Shown: positions 52,160 to 60,636 of the stretch, piece by piece
Layout of the letters: each line of letters opens with the position of its first letter
Position numbering within the stretch: position 1 is the stretch's first letter
DNA from: Caulobacter sp. Root1455
GTDB taxonomy: Bacteria > Pseudomonadota > Alphaproteobacteria > Caulobacterales > Caulobacteraceae
Assembly: GCF_001426905.1 (NCBI RefSeq)
Contig: NZ_LMFQ01000012.1
Coordinates: 63,187-127,186 of the forward strand
Direction of reading: 5' to 3'
DNA: 64,000 bases
The notes under the pieces: generated by a model
The model's database searches: none
Seen by the model: only the letters and a program-made list of their open reading frames with translations
Told to the model about the DNA's origin: nothing
Made by a program: the position numbers and the translations under genes

Positions 52160-52503
52160 GCCTGCACCGCCGCCTTGGTCGCGGCGGGCAGGGCGGCGCC
52201 CAGCCCTTCCTCGCGACGGATGATGTCGATGTGCTCCAGTTGCAGCCGCAGGTCCTGGATGGCCTGGGTGTCGGGCATGCCCTGGCTTTCGGCCCAGGCG
52301 ACGACGGCGGCCAGGGCCTCGCCGATCCGGCCCAGTTGGCGGCCGTAGCTGCCGACCTCGCCGAGCACGCGGGTCTCGACGCCAGGCGCGCCGGAGGTTC
52401 CCAGGTTGATGGTGAACAGGCTGGCGTTGCCGAAGGTCCAGGACCACGGATTGATCGTCTGGGTCAGCTGACTGGGGGCGAGGGCGAGCTTGAAGTCGGG
52501 CAT
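52156..52503 (-). CDS. Uncharacterised protein
   Basis: The protein has 115 residues from ATG 52503. It has a strand-rich first half with [36 protein letters not shown] and a helical second half ([18 protein letters not shown], then [21 protein letters not shown]). I do not recognise a family. The N-terminal [20 protein letters not shown] suggests a soluble protein. It ends inside the exporter gene's final codons on the opposite strand. Confidence 0.7.
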   Translation of the reverse strand: MPDFKLALAPSQLTQTINPWSWTFGNASLFTINLGTSGAPGVETRVLGEVGSYGRQLGRIGEALAAVVAWAESQGMPDTQAIQDLRLQLEHIDIIRREEGLGAALPAATKAAVQA

Positions 52504-52609
52504 GGCGGCGCTCCGGGGATGACGCAACATCAACGCTGAGATGTGTCTCGGCGCGGTTCATCTTCCGGGATTGAGCGACAATCATGTTCGCGCCCAACTC
52601 TTAGGCGCC

Positions 52610-52629
52610 TTCCCCCCGCAAGGGGGAGG
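52610..52629. repeat. Short CTTCCCCCC/GGGGGAGG palindrome
   Basis: A single 20-base palindromic unit of the CTCCCCC family, just beyond the 3' end of the ArsR-type gene. It may serve as that gene's terminator: an ATTTTTAC stretch follows on the plus strand, but the T-run on the minus strand is poor. Confidence 0.55.
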
Positions 52630-52644
52630 GATTGGGGGAGATTT

Positions 52645-53349
52645 TTACGCCGCCGCCCGTCCCTCGATCGTCTCCAGATCCACCCCCAGCCGCCGGCGCA
52701 GCTCGTCGCGGCCCAGCGGGGTCAGCCTGGCCGCGCGGCTGCCGGCGACGGTTTCGATCCAGCCCAGGGCGACCATGCGGCTCAGCAGGGTCACGCCCAG
52801 CGGGCCGGCCAGGTGGTGGCGGCGCTCGGTCCAGTCCAGGCACTGGCGGGCGCCGCGCTTGGAGCGCAGGGCGTCGAGATCCAGGCCCAGGTCCTCGAAC
52901 CACGCGCGGCCGGCCGGCGGGACGTCGTAGAGCTTGCCGTCGACCGGGCAGATCAAGCCGCGCGCCGCCAGGGCGTCGGTCACGGCGATGCCCAGCCGGC
53001 CGGCCAGATGGCCGTAGCAGCAGCGACCGTCGCGAAGGGCGCGGGCCAGGGGCGACCGGGGCTGCTCCAGCGAACGGATCGGGGCGGCCAGCAGGGCCAG
53101 GGTCTCCAGCACGTGGGCGACCTCGGCGTTGGCCAGGCGGTAGTAGCGGTGGCGGCCCTCGCGCTCGACGCTGACCAGCCCGCCGTCGACAAGCTTGGCC
53201 AGGTGGTTGCTGGCGGCCTGGGCGGTAAGTCCGGCGGCCCAGGCCAGGGCGCCGGCCGGATGGGCCCGGCCGTCCTGCAGGGCCTGCAGCATGGCCGCCC
53301 GGCTGGGATCGCCGATCAGGGCGGCGGGGGAGGCGATGTTGGCTTCCAT
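52645..53349 (-). CDS. ArsR-type transcriptional regulator
   Basis: The protein has 234 residues. The N-terminal winged helix spans about residues 5-90, with LIGDPSRAAMLQALQDGRAHPAGALAWAAGLTAQAASNHLAKLVDGGLV as the HTH and GRHRYYRLANAEVAHVLETL as wing and dimer helix. A longer C-terminal domain follows with RDGRCCYGHLAGRLGIAVTDALAARGLI. It diverges from an MFS transporter gene, which it probably represses. Its likely operator is the palindrome at 53378-53405. The CC pair at the start of the C-terminal domain may be a sensing site, which is inference. Confidence 0.88.
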   Translation of the reverse strand: MEANIASPAALIGDPSRAAMLQALQDGRAHPAGALAWAAGLTAQAASNHLAKLVDGGLVSVEREGRHRYYRLANAEVAHVLETLALLAAPIRSLEQPRSPLARALRDGRCCYGHLAGRLGIAVTDALAARGLICPVDGKLYDVPPAGRAWFEDLGLDLDALRSKRGARQCLDWTERRHHLAGPLGVTLLSRMVALGWIETVAGSRAARLTPLGRDELRRRLGVDLETIEGRAAA

Positions 53350-53377
53350 GCTGGGAAATATAGGGGAGGATCGCGCC

Positions 53378-53405
53378 GGATGCTTCACCCTCGCGTGTAA
53401 CATCC
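53378..53405. promoter_or_regulatory. Palindromic operator between arsR-type and MFS genes
   Basis: GGATGCTTCAC (53378-53388) and GTGTAACATCC (53395-53405) are reverse complements at 9 of 11 positions, separated by 6 bases. The site lies midway in the 83-base divergent space, ideally placed to control both promoters. A possible -10 TATATT for the regulator is next to it. Confidence 0.7.
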
Positions 53406-53432
53406 GGCCGCGTCCTCGGCGAAGATCGGGCC

Positions 53433-54827
53433 ATGACCAATGTCCGAGTCGCGACCACCGCCCGCCCCGCCGGCCTGCCGCTGATCCTGGCGGCCGCCAG
53501 CTTCGGCTTCACGATCGTCCAGCTGGACGTGACCATCGTCAATGTGGCCCTGGACGCCATAGGCCGCGAGTTCGGAGCGCCGACCGCCAGCCTGCAATGG
53601 GTGGTCGACGCCTACACCCTGCTGCTGGCGGCGCTGTTGCTGTCGGCCGGGGCGCTGGGCGACCGTTTCGGACCGCGGCGAGCCTTTCTGACGGGCTTGG
53701 TGCTGTTCGCGATCTCGTCGGCGGCCTGCGGCCTGGCGCGCGACGCCTTGCAGCTGATCCTGTCGCGCGCCGTCCAGGGCGCGGCCGCCGCCCTGCTGGT
53801 GCCGCCGTCCCTGGCCCTGATCACCCACGCCGCGGCCGGCGACGACAAGGCGCGGGCCTGGGCCGTGGGCTGGTGGACGGCGGCCGGCGGGGTGTCGATC
53901 GCCGCCGGACCGGTGATCGGCGGCCTGCTGATCGGCGCCCTGGGCTGGCGCTGGGTGTTCCTGGTCAATGTGCCGCTCTGCCTACTGGGCGCGGCCCTGA
54001 CCCTGGCCTTCGTGCCCGAGGCCGCGCCGCGAGAGAAGCGGCCGCTGGACCTTCCCGGTCAGCTCCTGGGCTTCCTCGCCCTGGCCGGTCTGGTCGGGGC
54101 GGTGATCGAGGGCGGTCACCGGGGCTGGAGCGATCCGCTGGTGCTAGGCGCGCTCGTCGGCGGCTTCGCGGCGGCGGCGGCCTTCCTGGCGGTCGAGATG
54201 CGCAGCGCGCATCCAGCCGTACCTTTGGACGTGTTCAAGAGCCGCAGGGTGTGGTCGGCGGTGGTCATCGGGGTCAGCGTCAACTTCACCTATTACGGCG
54301 TGATCTTCGTGCTGGGCCTCTTCCTGCAGCGGTCGGCGGGCTACAGCGTGGTGCAGGCCGGCCTGGCCTTTCTGCCGCTGACGGCGACCTTCATCGTCTC
54401 CAACCTGCTGAGCGGGCGGATCGCCCATCGCTTCGGCTCGGCGCGGACCATGGCCGGCGGGGTGTTGGCGGCGGCGGTCGGCTACGCCCTGACCAGCCGG
54501 CTGTCGGCGCACAGCCCCTTCTGGGCGATGATTCCCGGCTTCCTGCTGATCCCCGGCGGAATGGGCACGGCCGTGCCGGCGATGACCAGCGCCCTGTTGG
54601 CCAGCGTCGACCGTCACTTCTCGGGCACGGCGTCCGGCGTGCTGAACGCCTGCCGCCAGGCGGCGGGCGCGGCGGGTGTGGCGGTGATGGGCGCCCTGGC
54701 GGCCGGCGGCCCCGAGCGGATCGCCGGCGGTCTGCGGATTTCGGGCGCGATCGCCGCCGTCGTGCTGCTCGGCGCGGCCTGGGTGGCCTGGCGCAGCGAG
54801 GGGCGGCCGGTCGCGAGTGTCGGTTAG
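53433..54827 (+). CDS. MFS multidrug efflux transporter, DHA2 (14-helix) type
   Basis: The protein has 464 residues with 13-14 predicted helices. The signature at helix one is FGFTIVQLDVTIVNVALDAIGREF, and LQWVVDAYTLLLAALLLSAGALGDRFGPRR follows, typical of EmrB/QacA transporters. It exports drugs or metabolites using the proton gradient. The divergent ArsR-type repressor and the operator in between suggest induction by a substrate. The GTG/ATG question is settled by ATG 53433. The C-terminus is complete. Confidence 0.9.
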   Translation: MTNVRVATTARPAGLPLILAAASFGFTIVQLDVTIVNVALDAIGREFGAPTASLQWVVDAYTLLLAALLLSAGALGDRFGPRRAFLTGLVLFAISSAACGLARDALQLILSRAVQGAAAALLVPPSLALITHAAAGDDKARAWAVGWWTAAGGVSIAAGPVIGGLLIGALGWRWVFLVNVPLCLLGAALTLAFVPEAAPREKRPLDLPGQLLGFLALAGLVGAVIEGGHRGWSDPLVLGALVGGFAAAAAFLAVEMRSAHPAVPLDVFKSRRVWSAVVIGVSVNFTYYGVIFVLGLFLQRSAGYSVVQAGLAFLPLTATFIVSNLLSGRIAHRFGSARTMAGGVLAAAVGYALTSRLSAHSPFWAMIPGFLLIPGGMGTAVPAMTSALLASVDRHFSGTASGVLNACRQAAGAAGVAVMGALAAGGPERIAGGLRISGAIAAVVLLGAAWVAWRSEGRPVASVG

Positions 54828-54994
54828 CCGACCGCAACTGGATGAACTATCGGCCGTTTTTGCCCTCGGAGGCGGGAACGGCCCGTTTTTCGTTGGCTGA
54901 AAATCCCAGCTTTCAGCGCCGCGGCTTGAAACCCCGCCTGCCATGAGGTCTGCTGCATCTTGGCCGTTAACCACGGCCGGGAAGGAACACGGGC

Positions 54995-57262
54995 ATGGTG
55001 GACACCCGTGATCAGGGGCTCGCCCTTGAGACGTTCGCGCCCGGCGACATGCGCGCGCGGATCGAGGCGTACGACTGGGCGGCGACGCCGCTCGGACTGC
55101 GCGAGACCTGGTCGCCCAGCCTGAATTTCGCTGTCGACATGATTGTCGCCAGCCGGTTTCCCAGCGCCCTGCGCTGGGGCTCCGAGCTGGTGCTGATCTA
55201 CAACGACGCCTATGCGCCCATGCTCGGCGAGCGCCATCCGCGCGTGCTGGGCAAGAGCTTCGTCGAGGCGCCGCCGACCTCCGCCGCCGACGCCGAAGGG
55301 CCTGAACGGGCCATCCTGACGGGAGTCAGCGGCGGCACGGTCATCGAGGACCTGTTCCTGACCACGATCCACCCGGACGGCTCGGTCACCGACGGCTATT
55401 TCACCATCCGCCTGAGCCCGATGCCCGACGCCGCCGCGCCGTCCGGGGTGGGCGGCGTGCTGATCGCCTTGAACGACGTCACGCGAAGGGTGCAGGCCGA
55501 GCAGGCCCTGCGCTCCAGCGAGGAGCGTTACGAACTGGCGCTGCAGGCGGCCAGCGGCGTGGGCACCTGGGACTGGGACATCGTCGGCGACAGGATCTAT
55601 GCCGATCCGCGCTATGCGGTGTTCCACAGTGTCGATCCGGAGAGAGCGGCCGGCGGGCTTCCGTTCGCGGACTATAGGAAGGCCGTGCATCCAGACGACT
55701 TCGCGCGGCTGCTCAAGTCCGGCCGCGCCGACCTGAAGACCACCGGCGATTTCGACGAGGAGTACCGGCTGATCCAGGCCGACGGCTCGATTCGATGGGT
55801 GCAGACCCGCGGCCGGGTCGAGCGGAACGCCCAGGGTTGGGCCGTCCGCCATCGCGGGGTGATGGTCGACATCACCGAGCGCAAGCGCATCGAACAGGCC
55901 CTGGAGGCCGCCCAGGCGGACCTGCGCATCGCCGTCGACGCCGCCGGCCTGGGCCGCTGGGATCACAATCCGCAGACCGGCGAACGCCTTTGGGACAAGC
56001 GCTGCCGCGAGATCTACGGCCTGCCGGACAACATGATCGAGAACCCGCTCGACATCCTCGAGCGCCTGGTCCACCCCGACGACCTGCCGTCGCTGATGGA
56101 CGCCATCCGGGCCGCCATGGACCCGGCGAACGACAACACGATCAACCGCGAATACCGCATCCGGCGCGACGGCGACGGCGCGCTGCGCTGGCTCGAGACC
56201 TTCGGCCAGGCCTTCTTCGACGACGACCGCTGCATACGCTTCGTCGGCGTGGTCTCCGACGTCACCGAGCGCAAGGAGGCCGAAGCCGACCAGGTGCTGC
56301 GCGAGGCCACCATGGCCCTGGCCCTGGACGCCGGCAATGTCGGCACCTGGGACTACGACGTCCGCAAGCGCCAGCTGCGCTGGTCCGAACGCGGCTACGA
56401 CATGTTCGGCATGACGCCGGGCGCGGACGCCGGTCTGGACGACTTCTTCGCCGCCATGCACCCCGAAGACCGCGAGCCCACGCGCAAGGCCTTGCTGGGG
56501 GCGATGGATCCGGTCCGCCGCGCCTATATCGACGTCGAATATCGCACGATCGGCCGCGACGACCGCCAGGAGCGCTGGATTTCGGCCAAGGGGCGGGGCT
56601 TCTTCGACGAGGCCGGCAAGCCGACGCGCGTGGTCGGCGCCACCGTCGACATCACCGACCGCAAGCGGGCCGAACTGCACCTGCGGCTGCTGGTCAACGA
56701 GCTGAATCATCGGGTCAAGAACTCGCTGGCCACGATCCAGGCCATCGCCGCCCAGACCTTCCACGCCGCCCGCTCGCTGCCCCAGGCCCAGGAGGCCTTC
56801 TCGGCCCGCATCGTCGCCCTGGCCGAGGCCCACGACCTGCTGACCCGCGAGAACTGGGAGGGGGCGGACCTGCTGGACCTGCTGGGCCGGCTGGAGGACC
56901 TGCACGGCGGGCCGGGGCGTTTCACGACCGAGGGCGGATCGGTACGACTGTCGCCGCGCATGGCCCTGTCGTTGTCGATGGCCCTGCACGAGCTGGCGAC
57001 CAACGCGGTCAAGTACGGGGCGCTGTCGACGCAAAAGGGCCAGGTGCGGATCGCCTGGACCGTGGTTCCGGGCCCCGTCCATCCCCGTCTGGCGTTGACC
57101 TGGACCGAGAGCGGCGGCCCGCCGGTGTCGCCGCCCACCCGACGCGGCTTCGGTTCGCGGCTGATCGAGCGCGGCCTGGCCTCGGAGCTGTCGGGCGAGG
57201 CGCACATCGACTTCAGGCCGGAGGGGGTGGTCTGCCGGATCGAGGCGGCGCTGGACGGGTAG
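54995..57262 (+). CDS. Multi-PAS HWE-family sensor histidine kinase
   Basis: The protein has 755 residues and no membrane helix, so it is soluble. Four PAS-type domains are seen at about residues 30-160, 170-300, 305-425 and 430-560, each followed by the VDITERKR-type PAC end. The kinase core is HWE type: LNHRVKNSLATIQAIA with phosphoacceptor His572, and ALHELATNAVKYGALS as N box. The segment GFGSRLIERGLASEL completes the ATPase domain. The ligand or light cofactor is unknown; no conserved LOV cysteine motif was seen. GGAAGG precedes ATG 54995. No response regulator is adjacent. Confidence 0.9.
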   Translation: MVDTRDQGLALETFAPGDMRARIEAYDWAATPLGLRETWSPSLNFAVDMIVASRFPSALRWGSELVLIYNDAYAPMLGERHPRVLGKSFVEAPPTSAADAEGPERAILTGVSGGTVIEDLFLTTIHPDGSVTDGYFTIRLSPMPDAAAPSGVGGVLIALNDVTRRVQAEQALRSSEERYELALQAASGVGTWDWDIVGDRIYADPRYAVFHSVDPERAAGGLPFADYRKAVHPDDFARLLKSGRADLKTTGDFDEEYRLIQADGSIRWVQTRGRVERNAQGWAVRHRGVMVDITERKRIEQALEAAQADLRIAVDAAGLGRWDHNPQTGERLWDKRCREIYGLPDNMIENPLDILERLVHPDDLPSLMDAIRAAMDPANDNTINREYRIRRDGDGALRWLETFGQAFFDDDRCIRFVGVVSDVTERKEAEADQVLREATMALALDAGNVGTWDYDVRKRQLRWSERGYDMFGMTPGADAGLDDFFAAMHPEDREPTRKALLGAMDPVRRAYIDVEYRTIGRDDRQERWISAKGRGFFDEAGKPTRVVGATVDITDRKRAELHLRLLVNELNHRVKNSLATIQAIAAQTFHAARSLPQAQEAFSARIVALAEAHDLLTRENWEGADLLDLLGRLEDLHGGPGRFTTEGGSVRLSPRMALSLSMALHELATNAVKYGALSTQKGQVRIAWTVVPGPVHPRLALTWTESGGPPVSPPTRRGFGSRLIERGLASELSGEAHIDFRPEGVVCRIEAALDG

Positions 57263-57283
57263 TGGGCGCACGCCCCTCAAAGG

Positions 57284-57375
57284 TTGTCATCCCGGAAGCG
57301 CGTAGCGCTGTCCGGGACCCAGGGGAACCGCAACGCATCGGCCGGACAGCCTCTGCGAGGCTTCCGGGATGACAA
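57284..57375. repeat. Inverted repeat TTGTCATCCCGGAAGC
   Basis: Two 16-base arms (57284-57299 and 57360-57375) are perfect reverse complements around about 60 bases containing additional GGAC/GTCC-type pairings. It is related to the 27707-27834 element (GTCATTCCGGG). Confidence 0.85.
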
Positions 57376-57413
57376 CGGAATTGGAGATTGGGGGATTGAG
57401 GGCTTAGCCCGGT

Positions 57414-57632
57414 TCAGGAATCCACCGGCGCCGGGGTCTTCGCGGCGGCGGGTTTCAGGGCCTGGATCACCATGGCGCCCAGAGCCATCAGGGCCACCGG
57501 AACCAGGGCCAGCAGCCAGACGAGGACGATCACGGCCAGTTGCAGCACGCTGATCGCGACGACCAGAGCCTTGGACTCCTGACGGTGTCCTCGGTGGCTC
57601 TGGGATCGGAACGTGGCGTGCACGGCGGGCAT
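57414..57632 (-). CDS. Small membrane protein
   Basis: The protein has 72 residues. A basic N-terminus (HATFRSQSHRGHRQESK) is followed by one long or two short hydrophobic helices (VVAISVLQLAVIVLVWLLALVPVALMALGAMVIQAL) and a Pro/Ala tail. GGAG lies six bases before ATG 57632. The family is unknown. It stands alone between the kinase and the ABC transporter genes. Confidence 0.7.
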   Translation of the reverse strand: MPAVHATFRSQSHRGHRQESKALVVAISVLQLAVIVLVWLLALVPVALMALGAMVIQALKPAAAKTPAPVDS

Positions 57633-57727
57633 GAGGTACTCCGACTCGACTCAACGTCCCCCGACGTGGTTTCAGAGCCTAGATGCGTCGGAATGCCGCG
57701 CAATCAGGTAAAACCCTAATCTTAGCT

Positions 57728-59281
57728 TTACCGTGTTCGAAGGTTGCGGGCGATCTGGGCGTCGCTGCGCCGCAGGCTCAGCAGGGACGCGCCCGCCAGG
57801 CCCAGGGGAATCAGCGCCCACGGCCACAAGCCGGCCACGGCGAGGCCCGTCGCCCCGGCCACCAGGGCCGAGACCAGCATTTCGGCGATCGTGGCCATCC
57901 ACGAGGCGCCGCCGCGCCGCTTGAAGTCCGACCGCTTGCCCGGCCGCTGGTGCCAGATGTTGATCAGGCCGCTGCTCCACGCCGCCAGGGCCGCGCCCAG
58001 GGCCGTCCAGGCGCCGACGGCCGGCAGGAACCAGGTCAGGGCGGCGATCGGCAGGACCAGGAGCAGCGCCACCGGGACGAGCGCGGCGGTAAGCTTGGCG
58101 CGGCGCAGGGTGCGGATCCTGGCCGGCGACACCGCCAGCAGATCGGGCGCCTCCTCGGCCGACAGGGTGATCCAGGCCAGGCTGCCGGCCACCTGTCCGG
58201 CCAGGAACGCCACCACCCCGGCGCCGCCCGCCAGGGCCGCGCCCGTGCCGTGGCCGGCGTTGCGGCTGAGCAGCAGGGCGGTGGGGATCAGGTACAGCAC
58301 CCGCAGCAGCACCTGCGACAGCAGGGCCGCGTCGCGGCCGATCAGCAGCAGCTCCTTGCGCAGGGTGGCCAGGAACGGCCCGGAGGCGAAGGCGCGCCGG
58401 GCGTCGCCGCGGGTCGCCTTGGCCGGACGCGCCCCGGTCTTGCCCTGGGTGGCGGCCGCCGCGTCCGAGAACCGCCGGCCCAAGGTCAGGGCGGCCAGGG
58501 CGAACAACGCCGCCGATCCGGCCAGCAGGGCCAGCAGCGGCAAGGGCTCTCCCAGCATGGCCCGCAGCGGCAGGCCGACGATCGGCGCTGGATGCAGCCG
58601 CCCCTCCTGGGCCTGGCGGGTGATCTCGGCGAACAGGCTGTTGCTCTTCTGCACGCCCAGGATGGTGCGGGTCTGGCTGACCAGGAAGAAGGCCGCGCCG
58701 ACCAGGGCGGCCATCACCTGGGCCACCGTGCGGGTGCGGCGCGGGCCGATCAGGGCGAACAGGGCCATCGCCAGCAGCAGGCCGACGGCGGTCGAGGCCA
58801 GGGCCAGGGCGCCCAGCACCCCGAACACCCCGATCCAGCCCGGATGGCCCCAGATCACCGACGGCAGCAGCAGGGGCGTGAGGATCAGCGCGAAGATGGT
58901 CAGCACCCCGCCCGCCACGCCCAGCGAGCGCACGAACAACACCTTGGCCGGTCCGATCGGCGACGAGAACAGCAGGTCCAGGTCGCCCCGGTCGTACAGG
59001 GCCTCGCTCGAGGCGCTCAGGGTCTGGGACAGCATCAGGGTGAAGACCACGGCGCTGACCAGGGCCGCCAGGCTGATCGAGATCGGGTTGATCGGAACCT
59101 CGACCGCGTGCAGGCCCAGCGCCGCCAGGACGCCGCCGCCCACCAGCATCGTCGCGACGACGACCAGGCTGATCAGCCCCCGCGCGCCCTTGCCGGCCCG
59201 GCCGGCGCGGAAGTTGCGCCAGTAGATCCGCATTTCGTGGGCCAGCAGCCAGAGGATGGAGCCCGGCGCGGTCAGGGTCAC
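57728..59281 (-). CDS. ABC-2 type transporter permease
   Basis: The protein has 517 residues with about twelve hydrophobic segments. It starts with GTG 59281, overlapping the ATPase stop by 4 bases (GTGA). Sequence such as YDRGDLDLLFSSPIGPAKVLFVRSL near residue 95 is typical for ABC-2 permeases with LLxSPI motif. The cargo is unknown. The permease is the second gene of a two-gene operon with its ATPase. Confidence 0.88.
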   Translation of the reverse strand: MTLTAPGSILWLLAHEMRIYWRNFRAGRAGKGARGLISLVVVATMLVGGGVLAALGLHAVEVPINPISISLAALVSAVVFTLMLSQTLSASSEALYDRGDLDLLFSSPIGPAKVLFVRSLGVAGGVLTIFALILTPLLLPSVIWGHPGWIGVFGVLGALALASTAVGLLLAMALFALIGPRRTRTVAQVMAALVGAAFFLVSQTRTILGVQKSNSLFAEITRQAQEGRLHPAPIVGLPLRAMLGEPLPLLALLAGSAALFALAALTLGRRFSDAAAATQGKTGARPAKATRGDARRAFASGPFLATLRKELLLIGRDAALLSQVLLRVLYLIPTALLLSRNAGHGTGAALAGGAGVVAFLAGQVAGSLAWITLSAEEAPDLLAVSPARIRTLRRAKLTAALVPVALLLVLPIAALTWFLPAVGAWTALGAALAAWSSGLINIWHQRPGKRSDFKRRGGASWMATIAEMLVSALVAGATGLAVAGLWPWALIPLGLAGASLLSLRRSDAQIARNLRTR

Positions 59282-60048
59282 GCCGCGCCTCCGTTGGCGT
59301 CGGCGGCGGTCAGCTGCAGGAAGACGTCCTCCAGGCTGGAGCCGTCCTTGCCTTCGCCCGCCCCTCCTTTGCGCGTCTGGGCGCGCAGGGCGTCCAGCGT
59401 GCCCTCGGCCAGCAGGCGGCCGCCGGCGATGATGCCGATGCGGTCGGCCATCCGCTCGGCCACTTCCAGGATGTGGGTGGTCAGGATCACCGTCCCGCCG
59501 GCGTCGACCCGCTCCTGCAGCATGTCCTTGACCAGGCGGGCGGCGGCGGCGTCCAGGCCGGTCAGGGGCTCGTCGAGGATCAGCAGTCGGGGGTCGTGGA
59601 TCAGGGCCCCGGCCAGGGCCACCTTCTGTTTCATGCCGCGCGAGAAGCCCTCGCAGCGCGTGCGGGCCTCGGCGGCCAGGCCCAGCTTGGCCAGCAGGTC
59701 CTCGGCCCGAGCCTTGGCGGCCTTGGGCTCGACGTTCCAGAGGCCGGCGACGAATTCCAGATACTCCAGCGGGGTCAGCCGGTCGTAGACCATGGCCTCG
59801 TCCGGGGCCCAGGCGGTGATCGCCTTGGCGGCGGCCGGATCGGCCCGCGCGTCGATTCCGAAGACGCTGATCTCGCCCTTGTCGGGCTTGGTCAGGCCGG
59901 CGACCATCCGCAGGGTGGTGGTCTTGCCCGCGCCGTTCGGCCCCAGCAGGGCGTACAGCTCGCCGGCGTGGACGGTGAGGTCCAGGTCCATGACCGCCGG
60001 CTTGGTGAAAGTCTTGTCGAGGCCGCGAACGATCAGAGCTTCGGTCAA
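59278..60048 (-). CDS. ABC transporter ATP-binding protein
   Basis: The protein has 256 residues with Walker A GPNGAGKTTTLR near residue 37, signature FSRGMKQKVALAGAL (SRGMK variant of LSGGQ, frequent in ABC-2 exporters) and Walker B LLILDEPLTGLD. The H-loop is LTTHILE. It begins with TTG 60048, placed after GGGGACC. It pairs with the permease encoded downstream with overlapping codons. The C-terminal segment (GEGKDGSSLEDVFLQLTAAD) resembles the ABC-2 class tail. Confidence 0.92.
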   Translation of the reverse strand: MTEALIVRGLDKTFTKPAVMDLDLTVHAGELYALLGPNGAGKTTTLRMVAGLTKPDKGEISVFGIDARADPAAAKAITAWAPDEAMVYDRLTPLEYLEFVAGLWNVEPKAAKARAEDLLAKLGLAAEARTRCEGFSRGMKQKVALAGALIHDPRLLILDEPLTGLDAAAARLVKDMLQERVDAGGTVILTTHILEVAERMADRIGIIAGGRLLAEGTLDALRAQTRKGGAGEGKDGSSLEDVFLQLTAADANGGAA

Positions 60049-60115
60049 CGGCAGGTCCCCGGGTCAGCGTGTCAGCGCATGTGAACTGGATTGGCGGCGA
60101 GGTTCAAGCGGCGAC

Positions 60116-60240
60116 CACTTGCCCCCTGCGGACCGCTGCGCGGTCGTCTTCCCCCACAGGGGGAAGAGGAGCCGTCGCGAAACGCGCGTCCTCCGCCCCC
60201 TGTGGGGGCGGACAGGCGGCGCAGCCGCCAGGTGGGGGCA
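60116..60240. repeat. Composite intergenic repeat, copy B
   Basis: It contains CACTTGCCCCCTGCGGACCGC, CGGTCGTCTTCCCCC, GGGGGAAGAGGAG, CTCCGCCCCCTGTGGGGGCGG and GGCGGCGCAGCCGCC plus GGGGGCAAGTGG. The modules are those of the copy at 49736-49890 in the opposite orientation. Both are mirror-image arrangements. Confidence 0.85.
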
Positions 60241-60264
60241 AGTGGGTGAGCCACCTGACCTTGC

Positions 60265-60441
60265 TTACAGACACAGCCACGCCGCCTGGGCCGCCAGCCG
60301 GTAATCCTCGTTCCACGGCGGGCCGAGCGTCGCGCCCAGAGCGCGCAGGCGCGTGTCCAGGTCGGCGGCGTCGAGGCCCAGGGCCATGCCCAGCGCGGAC
60401 GGCCGAAACCCCAGGGCGGCCAGGGAGCTTTTGTCGCCCAT
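60265..60441 (-). CDS. Very small uncharacterised protein
   Basis: The protein has 58 residues: MGDKSSLAALGFRPSALGMAL, then DLDTRLRALGATLGPPWNED and AQAAWLCL. A good Shine-Dalgarno (GGAGG) lies six bases before ATG 60441. The LGFRPSALG element and two helices suggest a folded mini-domain, but no family is recognised. It is on the same strand as the ABC operon, upstream of it. It was too short to be picked up by usual length cut-offs. Confidence 0.6.
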   Translation of the reverse strand: MGDKSSLAALGFRPSALGMALGLDAADLDTRLRALGATLGPPWNEDYRLAAQAAWLCL

Positions 60442-60636
60442 CACGTCCTCCGCGCGTTCGACCGCGCCAGGCTACGCCCGCCCGGGCCGCGAGGCCAACG
60501 AAGGCTGGTCCAGCCGCGTCATGTGAACGTGATTGTGGAGGACCGGGGGCCATCGTCCGCAGCCGCGGCGACGCGTGATCTTTTCCTCGGCCACGGCGGC
60601 GCTATGATTGTCGCCGACCAATTCGACGGAAGCCGC

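Noticed and set aside
50192-52597. Extension of the rpmE frame through the whole ABC exporter gene on the opposite strand
   Set aside because: The L31 family starts at ATG 50191. The upstream part is an antisense shadow without any similarity.
57683-59788. 701-codon plus-strand frame opposite the ABC-2 permease
   Set aside because: Gln/Arg/Gly-rich translation typical of antisense frames in GC-rich DNA; the permease and its ATPase are clear on the other strand.
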